From contig JBEKKT010000001.1 of NCBI GenBank assembly GCA_050010535.1, positions 20,140-84,139 on the forward strand: a DNA stretch of 64,000 nt, read 5' to 3'. Within the stretch, counting starts at the first letter, position 1, and every line of letters begins with the position of its first letter. Source of the stretch: JAJRAG01 sp050010535. GTDB lineage: Archaea > Thermoplasmatota > Thermoplasmata > Methanomassiliicoccales > JACIVX01. Below, piece by piece: positions 36,924-45,896 of the stretch. A program made the position numbers and the translations under genes. The notes beneath the pieces were generated by a model that saw nothing but the letters and a program-made list of their open reading frames with translations, was not told where the DNA came from and did no database searches.

Positions 36924-36996
36924 GGGCTCATGGTCTAGCGGTTATGACGTTTGCCTCACACGCAGAAGGTCGCCGGTTCGAATCCGGCTGAGCCCA
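36924..36996 (+). tRNA. tRNA-Val (anticodon CAC)
   Basis: Cloverleaf of 73 bases. The acceptor stem GGGCTCA pairs with TGAGCCC. The anticodon stem TTTGC/GCAGA encloses loop CTCACAC with anticodon CAC. The T arm is CCGG-TTCGAAT-CCGG, the discriminator is A, and CCA is not encoded. It reads GTG valine codons. Confidence 0.95.
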
Positions 36997-37247
36997 CTTT
37001 TGACCCTCTGGCATTTTCTCAATCAGGCAGAATTGAAATTCTCAGACAGGGGGCCAACCATTGGCATATAAGTCGATTCGTTCCGCACCGATATGCAAGC
37101 GTGAGTGCAGCATTCAATCAACTAGATTTCGGTATTGAGTCGAATGATGATTACAACTGGGGCTAGAGTTGTGTCTGATAAAAGTCCACTTCCCTATTTG
37201 TTAAAAGATGTTATCAATTGGGTCAAGACTTATTTCCTGACCGAGGT

Positions 37248-37439
37248 GTGGTTCCCGATGAAAGTTCACGGGAGATGCCACCCTTGCAATATCAGAAATG
37301 GGTTTTTCGGTGCGATAAGTGTCGCTTATCGCACAGGTATATCCGCTACCGAGTAGCGGATATGATAGATTGGTTTCCCAACATTGCTGTGGGATGCGAC
37401 CGCGAGATAACAGGTTGTTGGTTCTCGCTCGACCGCGGT
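37248..37439. other. Cluster of five hairpins; candidate structured RNA or mobile-element end
   Basis: Five stem-loops in 190 bases. (1) TCCCG/CGGGA at 37253-37273 with outer GTGG/CCAC. (2) A perfect 10-base stem GTGCGATAAG/CTTATCGCAC at 37310-37334, loop TGTCG. (3) A perfect 10-base stem ATATCCGCTA/TAGCGGATAT at 37339-37363, loop CCGAG. (4) TCCC-ACA/TGT-GGGA at 37376-37394 with one bulge. (5) GCGAGATAACA pairing with TGTTG and TCTCGC at 37402-37428 with a two-base bulge. A direct repeat CGACCGCG at 37397 and 37430 allows ACCGCG/CGCGGT as an alternative pairing. It does not match RNase P or SRP RNA motifs I know. Confidence 0.45.
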
Positions 37440-37596
37440 GGAAATTCGATACGACCTTGTAATAGTGCGGGCTCTTGCGACGATTCTCAAGAAGAGATCA
37501 TGATTGCGGTCAACACTGTTAAAAAATGGCGGGGTCACTTAGCATCTCTCGCTAATGTATGGATCTGTGCCTCAGGGCCCAGCCTCGGAAAGTGCA

Positions 37597-37794
37597 TCAG
37601 ATCGGCCTACTAGTGTCCCTGGCCGAATGGGAATCGACATCACCCATCTTGCCATATCCATCATGGAACATAGGACGGTATGTAATGAGGATGAAGCCGA
37701 TGCTGATGGGGATGGAAGTGACTCCGATGCCTAGCGAGTTCAACGTATCGAATGTCTCGAGAATTACCACTCTCGGGCCGGTAACGATGAGCAT
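37597..37794 (-). CDS. Possible small membrane protein
   Basis: A 65-residue frame from ATG at 37794 with one hydrophobic span, GIGVTSIPISIGFILITY, and a polar C-terminus. GATAAAAC lies about 15 bases upstream, too close for a standard promoter. Compositional evidence only. Confidence 0.25.
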   Translation of the reverse strand: MLIVTGPRVVILETFDTLNSLGIGVTSIPISIGFILITYRPMFHDGYGKMGDVDSHSARDTSRPI

Positions 37795-37859
37795 GGCAAG
37801 AGTTTTATCACAAGATCTTGTTACGACACCGAAAACGGGTGCTGTTTCTGAAGACGAGG

Positions 37860-38918
37860 ATGGCGATAATCGGGGGATTCCTTGGAGCGGGCAAGACGAC
37901 TCTGGCAACGAAGATCGCTGCGCAACTCAAGAGAATGGATAAGTCAGTCGCGATAATCACAAACGACCAAGGCGAGGCTTTAGTCGACACGCAGTATTCA
38001 AAGTCGCTTGGCTTTGACGTCTCCGAGGTGCTTCGCGGATGCTTCTGCTGCAGGTTCCCAGACTTCCTGAGGAGTGCGAGAACGCTTGTGTCATCCACCA
38101 GGCCCGACGTCATACTCGCCGAGCCAGTCGGAAGCTGCACGGACCTACTTGCGACCGTCGTCGCACCCTTGAAGGCGATATACCCTGATGAGTTTGAAGT
38201 CTCCCCGTTGATGATACTCGTCGACTCGACTAGACTTCTGTCAGAAGTCATCGATTCAAAGACCCCCGGGGATTACCTCCGGAGGCACCAGATCGAGGAG
38301 GGCGAGATTGTTGTTCTCTCCAAGACGGATAGGATCCCATATGATCGCATCGAGGAACTCAAGGACATAATCCACAAGATCAATCCAAAGGCAACAATCG
38401 TTCCCTATTCCTCGATCACTGGGGAAGGGCTCGGCGAATTGACCAAGAACGTCTCCTCGAACAAGATCAGCACGAATCGTCCCGTCGAGATAGACTACGA
38501 CATCTACGCCGCTGCCGAAGCGGAGCTGGGCTGGTACAATGGCAGCTTCAATCTCACGCTCCCAGACAAGACTGATACATACGACATGGCCATGAGGGTC
38601 CTGAGGTCCGTATCAGATGAATACGAAGCGGATGACGTCGCTCATGTCAAACTCATGCTCATCTCGGAAACCAATTCACTAAAGATGAGCTTGGTCTGCC
38701 AGAGTGTGAACGTCGACGGTGTCAAAGGATCGAGATATGGAAAAGGACCCTCTTCACTGATTGTCAACGCAAGGATCGTTTCCTCCCCTGAGAAGCTAGA
38801 GGACGTCGTCAGGAAGGCGGTCACGTACTCCTTGGAACATCTCGGTCTGTTGGCTGACAGCTTTGAGGACGATTCATTTTCCCCATCTCGCCCCCAGCCA
38901 ACACATAAGATGAGATGA
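37860..38918 (+). CDS. CobW/G3E family GTPase (COG0523)
   Basis: About 352 residues. The P-loop GGFLGAGKTT is at the N-terminus, the metal-site motif GCFCC near 62, and the guanine-recognition LSKTD near 160. It belongs to the G3E GTPases that insert or traffic metals such as zinc, cobalt or nickel. ATG at 37860 follows GAAGACGAGG; the longer frame start is not conserved. The C-terminal 130 residues differ from the usual CobW_C domain. The corrinoid metabolism elsewhere in the window makes a cobalt role possible but unproven. Confidence 0.82.
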   Translation: MAIIGGFLGAGKTTLATKIAAQLKRMDKSVAIITNDQGEALVDTQYSKSLGFDVSEVLRGCFCCRFPDFLRSARTLVSSTRPDVILAEPVGSCTDLLATVVAPLKAIYPDEFEVSPLMILVDSTRLLSEVIDSKTPGDYLRRHQIEEGEIVVLSKTDRIPYDRIEELKDIIHKINPKATIVPYSSITGEGLGELTKNVSSNKISTNRPVEIDYDIYAAAEAELGWYNGSFNLTLPDKTDTYDMAMRVLRSVSDEYEADDVAHVKLMLISETNSLKMSLVCQSVNVDGVKGSRYGKGPSSLIVNARIVSSPEKLEDVVRKAVTYSLEHLGLLADSFEDDSFSPSRPQPTHKMR

Positions 38919-39144
38919 AACGAGTCATCGGGCGATATATTCGCAAGTGTTTTCCGACACAGATTCTCGATTCCTCAGAGACGATACCGCGACTTCGAAC
39001 GATTCTGAAATCACGTCCCAATCGTGATAACTACGCTTTAGGAGCACAGAGGCAGCGTATTTCCCGTCGAGAACGCGATTTTTCTGAAAAAACTTAAATA
39101 CTGACATCACATAAGTGAAAATCGCGTCTGGCGAGGGGGGTTGT

Positions 39145-39588
39145 ATGGTCACCGTGGACGAGATGAATCGCAGGATTCTCAGGCTCCTGGCGACAAACGG
39201 TAAGATGACATACAACGACATAGCCTCCAACCTGCGCAGATCGCCTTCCACTGTCAGAGATCGCATAAGGCGACTGGAAAACGAGAAAGTCATCCTAGGT
39301 TACGTAGCGGTGGTCAACACGGAGCGAACCGGGATGAAGTCCGACGCTATCGTTTTCGCAAACCCAACGGAAAGCGTAACAGTTGAGACCCTGAAGAAGC
39401 TTAGGGACATCCCTGGCGTCATGGAAGTCTTGTCGGTCAGCGGGGACAGAATGCTACTAATCCGAATCCACGCGCCGGACAATAGGTCCCTTGAGGACAT
39501 CATCGCCAACAAGATCATTCCGTTGGGTCTGAAAGACGTCGAGGTTCAGATAGTTCTCGAATCGGTGATGCGATTCCCTGGCGTGTGA
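39145..39588 (+). CDS. Lrp/AsnC family regulator
   Basis: About 147 residues. An N-terminal HTH (DEMNRRILRLLATNGKMTYN, then STVRDRIRRLENE) is followed by a RAM-like ligand domain. ATG at 39145 comes after GAGGGGGG; a GTG at 39115 is less likely. AAACTTAAATACT about 50 bases upstream is the probable TATA element. Ligand and targets unknown. Confidence 0.88.
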   Translation: MVTVDEMNRRILRLLATNGKMTYNDIASNLRRSPSTVRDRIRRLENEKVILGYVAVVNTERTGMKSDAIVFANPTESVTVETLKKLRDIPGVMEVLSVSGDRMLLIRIHAPDNRSLEDIIANKIIPLGLKDVEVQIVLESVMRFPGV

Positions 39589-39714
39589 TCTTGACAAGCG
39601 CCGATTTCTTAAGACTGGGTCTGAAACGCTAGATTCCAAGGCGCTCCTCATAAAGTCCATTAGGCATCGGCGAGAAAGGGTTCTTATACCCCAGGGGATT
39701 GGGGTAATCCCGTA

Positions 39715-40323
39715 ATGAAGAAGAAAGCCTTGGAAATGCAGCTCCAGAGAATCTCTCCATTGACAAACCCCAGCGTGCAGCTGGAGCAGTACTCGACTCC
39801 TGCGTCCATAGGAGCGGACGTGTTGTTCGAGGCTCTCTCGCGCGGAGACATCGAAGGGAAGGACGTACTAGACCTTGGGTGCGGGAACGGTATTTTCGCC
39901 ATTGGAGCCGCGCTGCTCAGGTCCAGAACGTCTATCGGAGTCGATCTGGATCCATCAGCCCTTCGTCAGGCGAGGAGAAATGCGAACGATTTGGGGGTGG
40001 ACGTCGAATTTGCAAAGGCCAATGCCGGAAGATTCTCGGCCAAAGCGGACACTGTCGTAATGAATCCCCCGTTCGGGGCGCAGAACAGAGGAGCCGACCG
40101 CCCCTTCCTCCTCACCGCCATGTCTGTCGCAGAGGCCGTATATTCAATCCATATGGCCGAAACGGAGGACTTTTTATTAAGGACCGTCAGGGACTCGAGA
40201 TTTCGCGTGGATTTCCAGAAAAGGTATAAATTCGAGATACCTCATATGTTTGCTTTCCACATGAAGATGAAGAAGAATGTCGAGGTCATGTTGCTATGCA
40301 TTCGAAAACTGGGTGACCGATGA
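39715..40323 (+). CDS. METTL5-like N6-adenine RNA methyltransferase
   Basis: Protein of 202 residues with SAM motif DLGCGNGIFAIGAAL, acidic VDLDPSAL, and the catalytic NPPFGAQNRGADRPF that marks adenine N6-methyltransferases of the METTL5 type. The archaeal group is thought to modify ribosomal RNA. It overlaps csl4 by four bases (ATGA), tying it to an RNA-processing operon. TTCTTATACC about 27 bases upstream suggests a leaderless start. Confidence 0.85.
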   Translation: MKKKALEMQLQRISPLTNPSVQLEQYSTPASIGADVLFEALSRGDIEGKDVLDLGCGNGIFAIGAALLRSRTSIGVDLDPSALRQARRNANDLGVDVEFAKANAGRFSAKADTVVMNPPFGAQNRGADRPFLLTAMSVAEAVYSIHMAETEDFLLRTVRDSRFRVDFQKRYKFEIPHMFAFHMKMKKNVEVMLLCIRKLGDR

Positions 40324-40883
40324 TGAAGGAGAAAAGGAATGTTCTACCAGGAGAAGAGGTGGCCGTCGTCGAGGAGTTCATACCTGGTGAGGGGACCTAC
40401 GAGGAGAATGGAATGATCTTCTCTGCTCTGCTCGGCGAGCTTGAGCTTGATCACGATGAGAAAATCGCAAAGGTCGTCGCAAAAAATCCTCCGGTGACAT
40501 TGAAGGTCGGAGACAGCGTCTTCTGCGAGATCACTGACGTCCGGAACAGCATGGCAATATGCGAGGTCGTAGCCGTTGAGGGTGAGGAGAGGACCGTCGC
40601 AGGCGATACTAACGGCACGATTCATATATCGAAGGTGTCGTCCGAATATACCCAAGAGGTCGGAAAGGAGCTAAGACCCAGCGATATCATCAGGGCGAAG
40701 GTGCTGCAGGTCAAACCGTCGATACAGCTTTCGACCGTCGGCCCGCATCTAGGGGTCGTGAGAGCGCTCTGCAAGCAGTGCCGCGCGCCGTTGAAGAAGA
40801 AAGGCAAGGGACTATACTGTGAGACATGCGATCGGACCGAATACCGCAAGACCTCGGACGACTTCAACGACGTGAAGTTTTGA
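40320..40883 (+). CDS. csl4: Exosome RNA-binding subunit Csl4
   Basis: Protein of 187 residues. An N-terminal domain with LPGEEVAVVEEFIPGEGTY is followed by an S1 domain (about 60-145) and a zinc ribbon CKQC...CETC. Csl4 forms part of the RNA-entry cap of the archaeal exosome. It is cotranscribed with the METTL5-like gene. Confidence 0.93.
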   Translation: MMKEKRNVLPGEEVAVVEEFIPGEGTYEENGMIFSALLGELELDHDEKIAKVVAKNPPVTLKVGDSVFCEITDVRNSMAICEVVAVEGEERTVAGDTNGTIHISKVSSEYTQEVGKELRPSDIIRAKVLQVKPSIQLSTVGPHLGVVRALCKQCRAPLKKKGKGLYCETCDRTEYRKTSDDFNDVKF

Positions 40884-40986
40884 ACAACCAGAATTTCATT
40901 CCAAGATGGCTTGCTGGCTATCACATTCTTACACTACGGGAAAAAGAATATATCTGTAATCGATGTTAGACAGGCGCAGGGAGTGC

Positions 40987-41169
40987 ATGACAAAGACCAC
41001 AGAGGACTTAGTTCGCGAAGTGAACGACTTGAGAAACGAACTGAAACAGATGAGAGAGATCGTGAACATGCTCTTCAACATAGTCGTGGAAGCAGAGAGC
41101 GATGAGGAAGACGACTATGCAACCTCAATCGGACTCGGAGGAGTCGATCAGCCCCGGTTCAACAATTAG
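40987..41169 (+). CDS. Small coiled-coil protein
   Basis: Protein of 60 residues. TTEDLVREVNDLRNELKQMR and onward forms a coiled coil, followed by an acidic stretch AESDEEDDY. An AGAATATATC element lies about 40 bases upstream. No family recognised; the heptads and the separate promoter argue for a real gene. A frame start at 40963 is also possible. Confidence 0.5.
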   Translation: MTKTTEDLVREVNDLRNELKQMREIVNMLFNIVVEAESDEEDDYATSIGLGGVDQPRFNN

Positions 41170-41366
41170 AATACATTCCCTAGGTTTATTGCCAGCACCG
41201 CGGTGCCAGTTTCCTGGCGTGCCGTGCAGCGGCGTGATTCGGCTTTTGTGCTGATTCGGTATTCGCTTCCCGAAATCTTGGCAATCTGCAGAACGAGCCC
41301 CTGCCATTCCTGCCGCCAGGAACCCGAAGCTTATAGGGACAGAGGCCGTTGAGGACTTGAGAAACT

Positions 41367-42008
41367 GTGAATCGGCTCAAAGTCGTCTGCCTCCTTTCCG
41401 GAGGTATCGATTCCCCTGTCGCAGCATCTCTGATGGGCAGAAGAGGAGCGGACGTGATTCTCCTCCATATGGACAACAGTCGAGATGAGGAGGATTCTTC
41501 GATGGAGAAGGCCAGGGACCTCGCGCATATCATTGGTGACTCCATAGTAGGGAACGTTACTCTTTACATTGCACCCCACGGCAGGAACCAGAAAAAGATA
41601 TCGGAGACCTGCAGAAAGGGGTTCCAGTGCGTGCTATGCAAGATGCTTATGCTAAGAGTCGCGAAAGGACTATGCGGGCTCGTCGACGCTGACGCCATTG
41701 CCACCGGAGAATCACTCGGACAGGTCGCGTCCCAGACGCTGTGCAACATAAGGGTAGAGCAGCACGGACTCGATTTCCATGTGCTGAGGCCCCTCATCGG
41801 ACTGGACAAACTGGAAATCGAGGCGATCGCCAAGGAGATAGGAACCTACGATATATCGATTCGGACCGCCGCCCCTTGCCACTTCGTGCCGAGCAAACCG
41901 GTGACGATGGCCAGAATAAGCAAGATCGCAGAGGAGTGCGCGAGAATCGATGTCGAGGAGATGATCAACCACGCCCTAGAAAACAAGAGAGAGATCCCTT
42001 TGAGCTAG
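41367..42008 (+). CDS. Stand-alone ThiI-type PP-loop sulfurtransferase domain
   Basis: Protein of 213 residues matching only the adenylating half of ThiI. The PP-loop is SGGIDSPVA, with CVLCKMLMLRVA near 90 and ATGESLGQVASQTL near 112, ending with ISIRTAAPCHFVPSKPVT. Full ThiI (about 390 residues) also has N-terminal NFLD and THUMP domains for tRNA binding; they are absent. It may make 4-thiouridine with a separate THUMP protein or act on another substrate. GTG start at 41367; CTTATAGG about 30 bases upstream. Confidence 0.75.
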   Translation: MNRLKVVCLLSGGIDSPVAASLMGRRGADVILLHMDNSRDEEDSSMEKARDLAHIIGDSIVGNVTLYIAPHGRNQKKISETCRKGFQCVLCKMLMLRVAKGLCGLVDADAIATGESLGQVASQTLCNIRVEQHGLDFHVLRPLIGLDKLEIEAIAKEIGTYDISIRTAAPCHFVPSKPVTMARISKIAEECARIDVEEMINHALENKREIPLS

Positions 42009-42034
42009 AAGCAAGAACACTTCTTGCGAAATGA

Positions 42035-42295
42035 TTAATCACGGAACATGGACTTGGTGACCCGGTCGATATACTTCGCCTGGACGATCGAGACGTAAAG
42101 AGTGCTCTTCCCGACTGGGATCCTGATATCCGTATCTTTCGGAGCCTTCATTTCGATAGGGAGTATCACTGGGCCATAGCAGGAGGTCGAGACCCTATAG
42201 TCCTTACCATCCTTCATCATGAAATCAATGACCTCTCTGTCGACCTTGATCTCCTTCATGTAGTACTGCGCATTGGGAAGGGCGTATATAATCAT
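42035..42295 (-). CDS. Unrecognised small protein
   Basis: Protein of 86 residues from ATG at 42295 (MIIYALPNAQYYMKEIKVDR). The start lies about 28 bases from a minus-strand GTAAAATAC element, which suits a leaderless mRNA. The upstream part of the longer frame overlaps NOB1 and is not coding. Basic, with no cysteine cluster; function unknown. Divergent from nob1. Confidence 0.55.
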   Translation of the reverse strand: MIIYALPNAQYYMKEIKVDREVIDFMMKDGKDYRVSTSCYGPVILPIEMKAPKDTDIRIPVGKSTLYVSIVQAKYIDRVTKSMFRD

Positions 42296-42353
42296 AACCC
42301 GCGAATCGCCAAAGGAGGAATAGTATTTTACTACGGCCACTGATTGCCTAAGA

Positions 42354-42821
42354 GTGAAGCTGGTCCTCGACACTTCAGCACTTTTCTCGATGCAGGATTT
42401 GCCTCCAGACACGGAGGTGCACACGACTCCCAGCGTGATAGGGGAGATGGAGAAGTATGAGGACAAAAGAACTGAATACTGGGAACATGCGCTGAAGATA
42501 TCCCATCCCGGGGCGGATACGCTTAAGCGGGTCAAGGACGCGGCTGAGAAGACCAGAGATCTCTCTAGGCTCTCCCAGACCGATATGGAGATACTCGCTC
42601 TTGCGCTGGACCTGGGAGCAACCGTATTGACGGACGACTACTCGATCCAGAATCTTGCGAAGTACATGGGTATCGAGTACAAGACTGTCAGATTGAAGGG
42701 GATAAGGAAACTCGTCAAATGGAAGCTCAGATGCACTGGTTGCGGAAGGATCTGGGACAGGGAGTACAAGGAGTGTCCCGTTTGCGGGAGCCCTTTGAAA
42801 ACCTCACGATCAAGGAAATGA
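42354..42821 (+). CDS. nob1: rRNA endonuclease NOB1
   Basis: Protein of 155 residues. The PIN domain has acidic residues in VLDTSALF, SVIGEMEKYE and ATVLTDDYS. The zinc ribbon CTGCGRIW...CPVCG is at the C-terminus. It cleaves the 3' end of 16S rRNA in small-subunit maturation. GTG start at 42354, 58 bases from the divergent small gene. Other RNA-processing genes are nearby. Confidence 0.92.
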   Translation: MKLVLDTSALFSMQDLPPDTEVHTTPSVIGEMEKYEDKRTEYWEHALKISHPGADTLKRVKDAAEKTRDLSRLSQTDMEILALALDLGATVLTDDYSIQNLAKYMGIEYKTVRLKGIRKLVKWKLRCTGCGRIWDREYKECPVCGSPLKTSRSRK

Positions 42822-43184
42822 ATCTGTGCAGTCGAGTTGATTTCATCAGGAATCTATGCTCTCATGTGCTCTTGCGCAGTCTTTCTAGGTAATTCGTTTC
42901 TTCATAAGACAAGTAGGTGCGCGTGGAATCGAATGGAACGGTTTGGAGTTCAGATGGTCTTTCGAACGCCCAGTACACCCACGACATTGAGATGGGCGAT
43001 TCCTGATCATGACGTGAATTCCCGTTTCTATCGCCATTTGTTGGTTCCATCAGGCACAGTCATGTACAAACGACTAGAATAATCTTTGCATTGTAGACAA
43101 TGTCGGATTCCTTTTCATCGAACTTAGACATAGAGGGATGATGGACGGAACCCAGACGGCCCACCATTGGACTCGGCCGCCACG
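42822..43184. other. Intergenic region, nothing supported
   Basis: About 360 bases between nob1 and the geranylgeranyl reductase. Frames on both strands exceed 60 codons but lack ribosome sites, known motifs or a convincing make-up. No hairpin array or tRNA was seen. Confidence 0.5.
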
Positions 43185-44276
43185 TCAAGGGACCACTGGC
43201 TTGCATCTAATCATGTTACCCATCCGCCTTTTTCCGATGACACGCATCGCCGCTCCGAGACGCCACTGACTTCCGAAGCAAAGCGATGCCAGTGTCCTCG
43301 TCCTCAGTGCGTTTCGAAGGGGCTTTTCTACCTGATCCCTCCAGAGCCCCTCGTACGCCTCAAGAGATCTTCCCTTCAGTACGTTCCTCGCCGCCGTCTC
43401 CCCCGCAAGCTTCCCGCAGATGATCGCTATCGGGATCCCCCCGCCGTTTACCGCCATTACATGCCCCGCCGCATCCCCGACAATGAGTCCGTTCTTTGTC
43501 GTCGTCTTGGCCACCGGTCCGGACATAGGCACGTATTTACCCACGGGCTTGCTGGTGTGGAGCCCCTTCCACTCCACAAATCGTTTGAAGTAATCGCCGA
43601 TCTTCTCCTTCGCGAATCTCGGGGACACACCTGCCCCTACGTTCGCTCCTCCCATCTTCGGGATGATCCAGGCGTATCCGCCGGGCGCGCCGTTCCCGAA
43701 ATACATCTCCGGGATCGGCTCGAAGTCCCCCTTTGCCTGGGCTGTGACTGCTGGATAGAGGTCCTTGTTCTTCGGAAGCCCAAGCGATGACGCGACTCTA
43801 GACAGCGGCCCGTCTGCGCCAATCACAACCTTCGCCCGGAGCCTGCCTGACGAGGTGATCACTTCTCCACCATCGACAGAGATGCATACGCAACCGGTGG
43901 CGATTCTAGCTCCCGCCCTTTCAGCTTTCAAAGCCAGATACGTATCGAAACGATCGCGGTCGGTCGAGTATCCGGCGAAAGGGATCTCGAACAATCGCAG
44001 TCTCGGGGAGTACAGCCTCAGCCTATCCATCTTCAGGGACACAAGATTAGCCGGGATGTCAAAGAGCGAATCAACGTCTCTTGCACGCGGGAATATGCTC
44101 TTGATCTCATCAATCGATGGAAGAAACTCTCCGCAGGCCACGGGGACGCCGATCTTCTCCTTGCGTTCCACGATGAGGACTTCCGCGCCGTTGAGAGCGG
44201 CATGCTCCGCGGCAGTGCAGCCAGCCGGCCCGGCCCCTATCACGACAATGTCGGCACCTTTCAAATCCTCGACCAT
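43185..44276 (-). CDS. Geranylgeranyl reductase family FAD protein (digeranylgeranylglycerophospholipid reductase-like)
   Basis: About 363 residues. FAD motif VVIGAGPAGCTAAEHAA, family motif GVPVACGEF, and a second FAD motif VGDAAGHVMAVNGGG near 270. It reduces geranylgeranyl chains in archaeol-type lipids. It follows the polyprenyl synthase in an operon, which supports a lipid role more strongly than for the paralogue at 11257-12426. ATG at 44276 comes after AGAGGG; GTG at 44303 overlaps the upstream stop and is possible. Confidence 0.85.
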   Translation of the reverse strand: MVEDLKGADIVVIGAGPAGCTAAEHAALNGAEVLIVERKEKIGVPVACGEFLPSIDEIKSIFPRARDVDSLFDIPANLVSLKMDRLRLYSPRLRLFEIPFAGYSTDRDRFDTYLALKAERAGARIATGCVCISVDGGEVITSSGRLRAKVVIGADGPLSRVASSLGLPKNKDLYPAVTAQAKGDFEPIPEMYFGNGAPGGYAWIIPKMGGANVGAGVSPRFAKEKIGDYFKRFVEWKGLHTSKPVGKYVPMSGPVAKTTTKNGLIVGDAAGHVMAVNGGGIPIAIICGKLAGETAARNVLKGRSLEAYEGLWRDQVEKPLRNALRTRTLASLCFGSQWRLGAAMRVIGKRRMGNMIRCKPVVP

Positions 44277-44302
44277 GCTACGCCCTCTCGCAATAGCGAA
44301 CA

Positions 44303-45268
44303 CTATGAGTCCCTCTCGACGACCGCCCTCGCAAGCGCCTCGAGGGAGTCTCTATAAGTGGAAGGTGCAATAGGGCCAAGATACTGGACTGCTTTCGCCG
44401 AGAATTTCCGGGCGTATTTTCTGGAGTTCTCAAGCGCATCTGATCGAGATAACAAGCGCAGTGCTTCTCTGACATCTCTGGGCGTTTTCTTCTTCTTTCT
44501 GAAAAGGGTCGATATTTGACTATGGTCCACACCGTCGCTCATTGCCAATATCAGTGGCAATGTCGGCGTTCCGTCAAAGAAGTCCATGCCCCTAGGCTTG
44601 CCGAGTATCGCCTCGCTCCCTATGATGTCGAGAATGTCATCAGTGATCTGGAATGCCAGTCCTAGGTTCAAGGCGTAGCTGCCCAACGCATCTACTTGCA
44701 CTGATGCACCGCCGCCGATGTAAGCGCCGACCTTCGCGCCGGCCTCGATTGGTCTGGCCGTCTTGCCTTCGATAATCTTCAAATAGTTGTCGATCGGCGT
44801 TCTCGGGTCTCGCAGATGATGCCCCTGGAGCATCTCCCCCTCTGCCACGTTCGTGCATGCGTCGGCAAGGTAGTTCACGACGCGACGGTCCTGCGGGCCG
44901 CCCAGCTGGAACGCCTTTACAAAGAGAAAATCGCCAGCAATCAACGCTCTCTGAACGCCGAACTTCGTGAAGGCGGAAATCCTGCCTCTCCTCATCTTCC
45001 CGCCGTCATTAATATCGTCGTGGATGAGCGTGGCACTGTGGATAAGCTCGAACGCAGCTGCCATACCCACTATCTTCGAGGTTTCGTTTCCGCCGACGGC
45101 CTTGAAGGCTAGGATCACGACGCCTGGGCGGATCCTCTTCCCTCCCGAGCCAATAACGTGCATTGAAATCTCGGTTAGAAGCCTCTGACGGGAGAGCACG
45201 CTCCTTCCAATCTCCCCCTCAACCAACCTGAGTTCTTCGTTGATGGGAGACTCCCAGCGGGTGGGCAT
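44303..45268 (-). CDS. Polyprenyl diphosphate synthase (geranylgeranyl diphosphate synthase-like)
   Basis: Trans-prenyltransferase of 321 residues. The first Asp-rich motif is LIHDDINDGGKMRRG, with the chain-length residues just before it, and the second is FQITDDILDI. It joins isopentenyl diphosphate units to give C20 or C25 chains for membrane lipids. The start is about 28 bases from a minus-strand GATTAAGTAC element. It heads the operon with the geranylgeranyl reductase. Product length cannot be fixed from sequence alone. Confidence 0.9.
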   Translation of the reverse strand: MPTRWESPINEELRLVEGEIGRSVLSRQRLLTEISMHVIGSGGKRIRPGVVILAFKAVGGNETSKIVGMAAAFELIHSATLIHDDINDGGKMRRGRISAFTKFGVQRALIAGDFLFVKAFQLGGPQDRRVVNYLADACTNVAEGEMLQGHHLRDPRTPIDNYLKIIEGKTARPIEAGAKVGAYIGGGASVQVDALGSYALNLGLAFQITDDILDIIGSEAILGKPRGMDFFDGTPTLPLILAMSDGVDHSQISTLFRKKKKTPRDVREALRLLSRSDALENSRKYARKFSAKAVQYLGPIAPSTYRDSLEALARAVVERDS

Positions 45269-45488
45269 GGTTTTTTCGTAACGTCAATTCTGTACTTAAT
45301 CATTGTTCCTTTCTCATCCTGGCTGCGAGACCTGGAACGAGAATTGCAGCGGAGCGAGGTCGCCTGATTGAGCCCGGAATATCACCTACCTGCGACATAG
45401 TCGATACGGTTTCTTCTGAAAGGATCATATTCTCGATGCTAGAATAGCTGGGTCATTCTTATACAAGGAAAGGCGAGGGTTCAATACT

Positions 45489-45849
45489 TTGGCGAGCGGG
45501 CCCCTCCGACCGTTGATTATTGAGCTACGCTTGAAGAGGTTATAAGGATCATGCTGAAGGGGGGCAAAACGGGAATATTCGTCAAGGAGGGCGGTGAAGT
45601 CATCGGCGTCATAACTCCGACCGACGTGAGAAGAATCATCGTGCAGGGCAGAGATCCGTCGAAGGTTAAGGTCAGAGAGTTCATGACCGCCTGCATTCCA
45701 GTAGGTCAGAATCCATGCATCAAGATAAAAGAAGACGGGTCCCTGATCGACACGCGCTCCGATTGATGCTCATTAATGGGGTCAGCAGGGTGCTCGTCGT
45801 GGACTCCAAAAGCGGTTTTATCGGAACGATATCGTTCCTTAGGCCTTGA
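45489..45849 (+). pseudogene. CBS-pair protein broken by two frame changes
   Basis: The middle frame has a clear CBS domain: TLEEVIRIMLKGGKTGIFV, GEVIGVITPTDVRRII and VREFMTACIPVGQNPC. It stops at 45766. In a neighbouring frame the second CBS half continues as ALRLMLINGVSRVLVVDSKS and GTISFLRP to 45849, needing one indel near 45755. The beginning (PLIIE) is in yet another frame, with a change near 45530. A TTCTTATAC element near 45455 looks like a working promoter, so decay may be recent or the sequence wrong. Confidence 0.65.
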
Positions 45850-45896
45850 GGGCATGGGAAGGTGTCGAAAGTAGCAAAGGCTAAGTTCTGGGCCCT

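Larger units (their letters stand above)
36997..37859. other. Interval without a convincing gene downstream of tRNA-Val
   Basis: About 860 bases between tRNA-Val and the CobW gene. Only short frames occur. The first half holds a dense run of hairpins (next entry), the second half one small minus-strand frame. No repeat of the tRNA 3' end was seen further on, so there is no direct sign of an att site. Confidence 0.5.

Noticed and set aside
37248..37439. Hairpin run as RNase P RNA, SRP RNA or a group II intron domain V
   Set aside because: The conserved RNase P and SRP loop sequences are missing. A CGATGAAAG stretch recalls domain V but the outer stem and bulge do not fit, and no reverse transcriptase is present.
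36924..37860. Integrated element at tRNA-Val
   Set aside because: No repeat of the tRNA 3' end and no integrase were found downstream, so an att site is not supported.
42822..43184. Two frames over 60 codons after nob1
   Set aside because: They overlap on opposite strands, lack ribosome sites and show no recognisable composition or motif.
43167..43790. A 207-codon plus-strand frame
   Set aside because: It lies opposite the geranylgeranyl reductase, whose FAD motifs are clear, and its make-up is Arg/Pro/His-rich as in shadow frames.
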